Assembly: GCA_023439505.1 (NCBI GenBank)
Contig: JAEXNR010000056.1
Span: 1 to 25,991, forward strand
DNA length: 25,991 nucleotides
Direction of reading: 5' to 3'
From: Bacillota bacterium
GTDB taxonomy: Bacteria; Bacillota; Clostridia; Lachnospirales; Lachnospiraceae
The notes under the pieces are model-generated. The model did no database searches and had not been told where the DNA came from. It was given only the letters and a program-made list of their open reading frames with translations. Below are positions 23,284 to 25,991 of the stretch, piece after piece. The position numbers and the translations under genes were made by a program. The first letter of the stretch is position 1. The number at the start of each line of letters is the position of its first letter.

Positions 23284-24462
23284 GTGGAAAACACCTTAAA
23301 ACCAAGGCTGCATTATATTGATTGGTTGCGCGTGCTTATCGTATTGAGCTTGATTCCCTTACATTCGGCTATTGTATTCATAGTTGACCCAAGTAATCCG
23401 GCCTTTATAAAGGATACCGCAAACAGCGAGTTTATGGTCAGGATGGTTGAGTTTTTAAACCAGTTCAATATGCCGCTTATGTTTGTTCTGGCCGGAATGT
23501 CAAGTTACCTGTCGCTTTCCGGCAGAACGGCGGGGCAGTACTCGAAAGAACGCATCGGGCGGCTGCTTGTGCCAATTGTATTCGGCACCATTGTATTGAT
23601 ACCGCCGATGACCTATCTGAGCCAGCTTTGGAAGGGCGAGGATATCACTTTTTGGGAACATTACGCAAGGTTTTTCACACAAACGGACTATGGGACAGGC
23701 CTTGACGGCGGCTATACACCCGGTCATCTGTGGTTCATTATGTTTTTGGTCATATTTTCGTTTTTAGCGCTGCCGCTGTTTGTGCGCCTGAAAAAACGGC
23801 CGCCTCAAAAACTTGTAAAGGTTTTCTCAAAGCGTTTTACATTGCTTATTCCCGGCGTATTTCTCACGCTTGCCGCAGTCATGATGACATACACCGATAT
23901 GAATCCCATAGTATATCTTTTATATTTTCTGCTGGGCTTTATTCTGATGTCCGGAGAAGGCTGTATGAATGCGGTAAAAAGGGACTGGCCGTATCTGCTG
24001 CCCGCAGCCGTGATATTTGAGGTGCTGCGCCAAATCCTTCCCTATCCTCCGGGCCAATTTTCGGCGTTGTGGTTGCTGCGCGGACTTATGGAACATACAA
24101 ACCGATGGATAATGGTACTCGTTTTGCTGGGCGTAGGGGCAAGGTTTTTAAACCGCGGCGGCAAGGTATTGTCCTATCTGTCCGAAGCCGCTTATCCGCT
24201 TTATATTCTCCATATGCTGCCCAATACGCTCGCGGCATTCTTTGCGGTAAGGCTTGAAACGTACGTCGCTGTAAAATATATCATTATAGCGTTAGCCACG
24301 TTCGCTGTATTGTTCCCTATATACGAACTTGTCCGCCGCCTGAATTTTATGAGATTCCTTTTGGGAATGAAACTTATAAAACGCGCGCGTGGTAAACAGC
24401 AGACAAAAGAGTTCGGACAACCGCCTGATGAACAGCACCATGCTTTCAACAAATCTGAATAA
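23284..24462 (+). CDS. Acyltransferase family 3 (AT3) integral membrane protein
   Basis: About 392 residues with roughly ten hydrophobic segments. The start LHYIDWLRVLIVLSLIPLHS is the hallmark first helix of acyltransferase-3 proteins (R/K-x-x-x-D-x-L/W-R and a conserved His at its end). The central GHLWFIMFL motif and the late YPLYILHM helix also fit. The frame is open from 23182, but the GTG at 23284 lies six bases after AGAGGAG and the conserved domain begins a few residues later, so I chose it. The protein would move acyl groups such as acetyl or succinyl onto an extracytoplasmic glycan or lipid. Neighbours give no pathway clue; modifying a cell-surface polymer is plausible but inferred. 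Confidence 0.85.
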   Translation: MENTLKPRLHYIDWLRVLIVLSLIPLHSAIVFIVDPSNPAFIKDTANSEFMVRMVEFLNQFNMPLMFVLAGMSSYLSLSGRTAGQYSKERIGRLLVPIVFGTIVLIPPMTYLSQLWKGEDITFWEHYARFFTQTDYGTGLDGGYTPGHLWFIMFLVIFSFLALPLFVRLKKRPPQKLVKVFSKRFTLLIPGVFLTLAAVMMTYTDMNPIVYLLYFLLGFILMSGEGCMNAVKRDWPYLLPAAVIFEVLRQILPYPPGQFSALWLLRGLMEHTNRWIMVLVLLGVGARFLNRGGKVLSYLSEAAYPLYILHMLPNTLAAFFAVRLETYVAVKYIIIALATFAVLFPIYELVRRLNFMRFLLGMKLIKRARGKQQTKEFGQPPDEQHHAFNKSE

Positions 24463-24631
24463 ATCCTTGCCTATTATTTCTATATATTTAGAAGGTCTCC
24501 TATACTTATAGTATAACACAATAAGCATTTGTATTGCAGGCTGTTTATTTTTCATATGGCCCCATATAATATCATCATAAACTCCGTCAAAAGCTCATTA
24601 TTAATGAATATTAGAGAAGGGGAATCGGATA

Positions 24632-25346
24632 TTGGATATGAAACGTGTTTATGATGAAGAAAGCGTTCAGGATGTTGGACCATCAAAAATCAAAATAGTT
24701 TACCAGCGTTTTGGTAATCCTGCCCTAACACCTGTCTTGTTGATGATGGGTGCGGGCGCCCAGATGATTGCGTGGCCTGAAGGCTTCTGTATAGAGCTGG
24801 CTAGTCTTGGCCTGCATCCGATAAGGTTTGATAACAGAGATACTGGTCTTTCTACACACTTCAACAATGCTCCGATACCTGACTTTTCTGCTGTGCAATC
24901 CGGAGATTTTTCTACAGTGTCGTATAGTCTTTCCGACATGGCTGCGGATACAGTCGGACTAATGGATGCACTTGGGTTCGGTAGTGCACACCTTGTTGGC
25001 GCATCGATGGGTGGGATGATTGGATGAAATTGTTGCTGCCGAAAATGCAGGCCGCGCATGGGATCGTGATCATGATCCGCTTAGTATGCTGCGACAGGCT
25101 GTAGCGGTTATAAGATCCGGCGACCGCACGGAAAAGCTCCGCTCTTTAAGCATACCTGCACTTGTTATCCATGGCGAAAGCGACAAAATGGTTGATGTCA
25201 GTGGAGGACGTGCTACTGCGGAGGCCATTCCAGGTGCGGAACTGATAACCTATGAAGGGATGGGGCATGGCTTGCCAAAACCTTTGTGGGCAGAACTCGC
25301 CAGACAAATTGCCAACCATATACATCAAGCAGATTCATCACGATAA
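24632..25346 (+). pseudogene. Alpha/beta hydrolase broken by an internal deletion and frameshift
   Basis: The first part (24632-25027) runs from a TTG start (AAGGGGA eight bases upstream) through the oxyanion region, RFDNRDTGLS and the nucleophile elbow GASMGGM (Ser), then stops right after the elbow. The second part (25020-25346, another frame) resumes with the end of the family pattern: RAWDRDHDP, LRSLSIPALVIHGESDKMVD with the catalytic Asp, and GMGHGLP with the catalytic His. Intact relatives have a lid region of some 60-100 residues between these blocks, which is missing here. Both an internal deletion and a frame change are therefore indicated, and no functional protein is expected. The intact enzyme would be a proline-iminopeptidase- or esterase-like hydrolase. 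Confidence 0.85.
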
Positions 25347-25413
25347 ATTTCATATTATCTTCGACGACAATCCTGCCGCTTAGGGGATACCAGCCTAATG
25401 CGACATCTTTTTT

Positions 25414-25582
25414 TTGACCGTCTACGCTAAATAGACATATAGCGGTGGGAGCGGCGCCAGATCTTCCTCCGACGGTGGAAACGGACCTTACTTCGGCGGC
25501 GGAAGTTCAACACCTGTCCCTTCGGCCTATAATGCGGAGCTTAACAACGGTTCAAGTTCAATTCTGCCGGTCACAGTTGATG
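25414..25582 (+). pseudogene. Fragment of a third SLH-type surface-protein gene
   Basis: The frame reads LTVYAK-stop-TYSGGSG, then a glycine/serine-rich linker, then NNGSSSILPVTVDA. This aligns with the end of the InlB repeat, the linker and the following domain of the second surface protein (MTVYAKWTYNDGG ... NGAEMTLPVTVDR, about 18870-19010). The Trp codon of AKWTY has become TAG. Both ends of the gene are missing. It is clear debris of a related gene. Confidence 0.8.
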
Positions 25583-25706
25583 CATCATTTTTTCTCTCAT
25601 TGAGCAGCCAAACTGGTTCCATTTTCTAAAAAATTTATGATTGGATAATGCCCAAGGGTTATAAATGAGCTAAATGAGATAGTTTTTCGACATTTTTCAT
25701 CTTAAC

Positions 25707-25774
25707 TTGACTAATAATATAAAAATTATGTATAATGACTATAGTCAATAATGACCATAGTCATTATTGACTAT
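25707..25774 (+). promoter_or_regulatory. Promoter with a large dyad operator, no gene directly behind it
   Basis: TTGACT (25707-25712), 18 bases, TATAAT (25731-25736). Directly downstream are TGACTATAGTCA (25737-25748) and a perfect 15-bp inverted repeat, ATAGTCAATAATGAC (25741-25755) with GTCATTATTGACTAT (25760-25774). This is the layout of an autoregulated TetR- or MarR-type gene, but an IS200-like end follows within 20 bases. The stretch before it (25583-25706) holds nothing I can identify. Confidence 0.7.
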
Positions 25775-25847
25775 ACTTGTATAACAACGTAAACCACTTG
25801 CTAAGCAAGTGGAAGAAAAAAGGCTTATGCCGTTGAATATAAAAAAA

Positions 25848-25902
25848 CTCCTATGTTAGGATAATTGCAGGTCTAGCCAACCGCAAATAAACAACATAGG
25901 AG
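25848..25902 (+). promoter_or_regulatory. Leader hairpin hiding the tnpA ribosome binding site
   Basis: CTCCTATGTT (25848-25857) is fully complementary to AACATAGGAG (25893-25902), which contains most of the AGGAGG site (25898-25903) of tnpA. Masking of the ribosome binding site by a 5' stem-loop is known for IS200 of enterobacteria and keeps transposase synthesis very low. Confidence 0.75.
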
Positions 25903-25909
25903 GCGTCTT

Positions 25910-25991
25910 ATGAAAGACACAAGTAGTTTAGCCCATACCACATGGAATTGCAAGTATCACATAGTATTTGCGCCCAAATATCGTCGACAGG
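25910..25991 (+). CDS. tnpA: IS200/IS605-family transposase TnpA, N-terminal part only
   Basis: The first 27 codons (MKDTSSLAHTTWNCKYHIV...) end with FAPKYRRQ, the typical opening of IS200-type Y1 single-strand transposases, whose first strand is 'xxYHxVFxPKYRR'. The HUH motif and the catalytic Tyr lie beyond the window. The ATG follows AGGAGG by six bases, and that site lies in a hairpin. Such enzymes move DNA as single strands at replication forks. Confidence 0.9.
   Translation, partial: MKDTSSLAHTTWNCKYHIVFAPKYRRQ

Larger units (their letters stand above)
25794..25991 (+). mobile_element. IS200/IS605-family element, left end and start of tnpA (cut by window edge)
   Basis: CCACTTGC-TAA-GCAAGTGG (25794-25812) is a perfect 8-bp subterminal palindrome of the kind recognised by the family's tyrosine transposase. 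A leader hairpin and the start of an IS200-type TnpA follow. The true left end is probably a few bases before the palindrome. The right end is outside the window. Confidence 0.8.

Noticed and set aside
24501..24515. A small dyad (TATACT/AGTATA) after the acyltransferase gene as a terminator
   Set aside because: It is short, purely A/T-rich in the stem, and lacks a T-run; it may be chance in AT-rich DNA.

Overview
The window looks like chromosomal DNA from an anaerobic, SLH-decorated Bacillota, most likely a clostridial lineage. Pointers are AGGAGG-type ribosome binding sites, frequent TTG and GTG starts, TTGACA/TATAAT promoters, many hairpin-plus-T-run terminators, long secreted proteins ending in three SLH domains, and an 8Fe-type ferredoxin domain. 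No rRNA, tRNA or CRISPR array was seen, and the species cannot be named from this sequence. All convincing genes are on the + strand.

Region 1 (1-4446) is a self-regulated redox operon. A TetR repressor gene sits behind a near-consensus promoter with a perfect dyad operator. It is followed without gaps by an NmrA-like NAD(P)-binding protein, a membrane DUF1295/steroid-reductase-like protein, a flavin reductase carrying a C-terminal PCP_red-like domain, and a DUF362 protein with two 4Fe-4S motifs. The set suggests an inducible reductive pathway acting on a hydrophobic or membrane-associated substrate; the substrate is unknown.

Region 2 (4447-20164) holds two paralogous cassettes. Each has a MalT-type (LAL) LuxR regulator of about 860 residues, then a 'GGGATACG' hairpin terminator, a promoter with a conserved upstream box, and a giant secreted SLH-anchored protein. 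The two surface proteins share their C-terminal modules but have unrelated N-terminal halves: BspA-like LRR plus CBM_X2 in one, glycine-rich beta-helix-like repeats in the other. A small HTH protein lies between the cassettes. Debris of related surface-protein genes appears at 21156-21221 and 25414-25582, so the family seems to be expanding and decaying locally.

Region 3 (20165-25346) is a mixed accessory stretch. It has an isochorismatase-like hydrolase with an eroded N-terminus, and a 480-residue RsgA GTPase fused to an RNHCP domain. A perfect TTGACA-17-TATAAT promoter, a 12-codon leader ORF and competing hairpins with intrinsic terminators precede that gene and look like ribosome-mediated attenuation. 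An acyltransferase-3 membrane protein and a broken alpha/beta hydrolase follow.

Region 4 (25347-25991) holds the surface-protein fragment, a promoter with a large dyad operator but no gene behind it, and the left end of an IS200/IS605-family element. The start of the element's tnpA is visible and its ribosome binding site lies in a hairpin; the gene runs off the window. Between 25583 and 25706 I see nothing.
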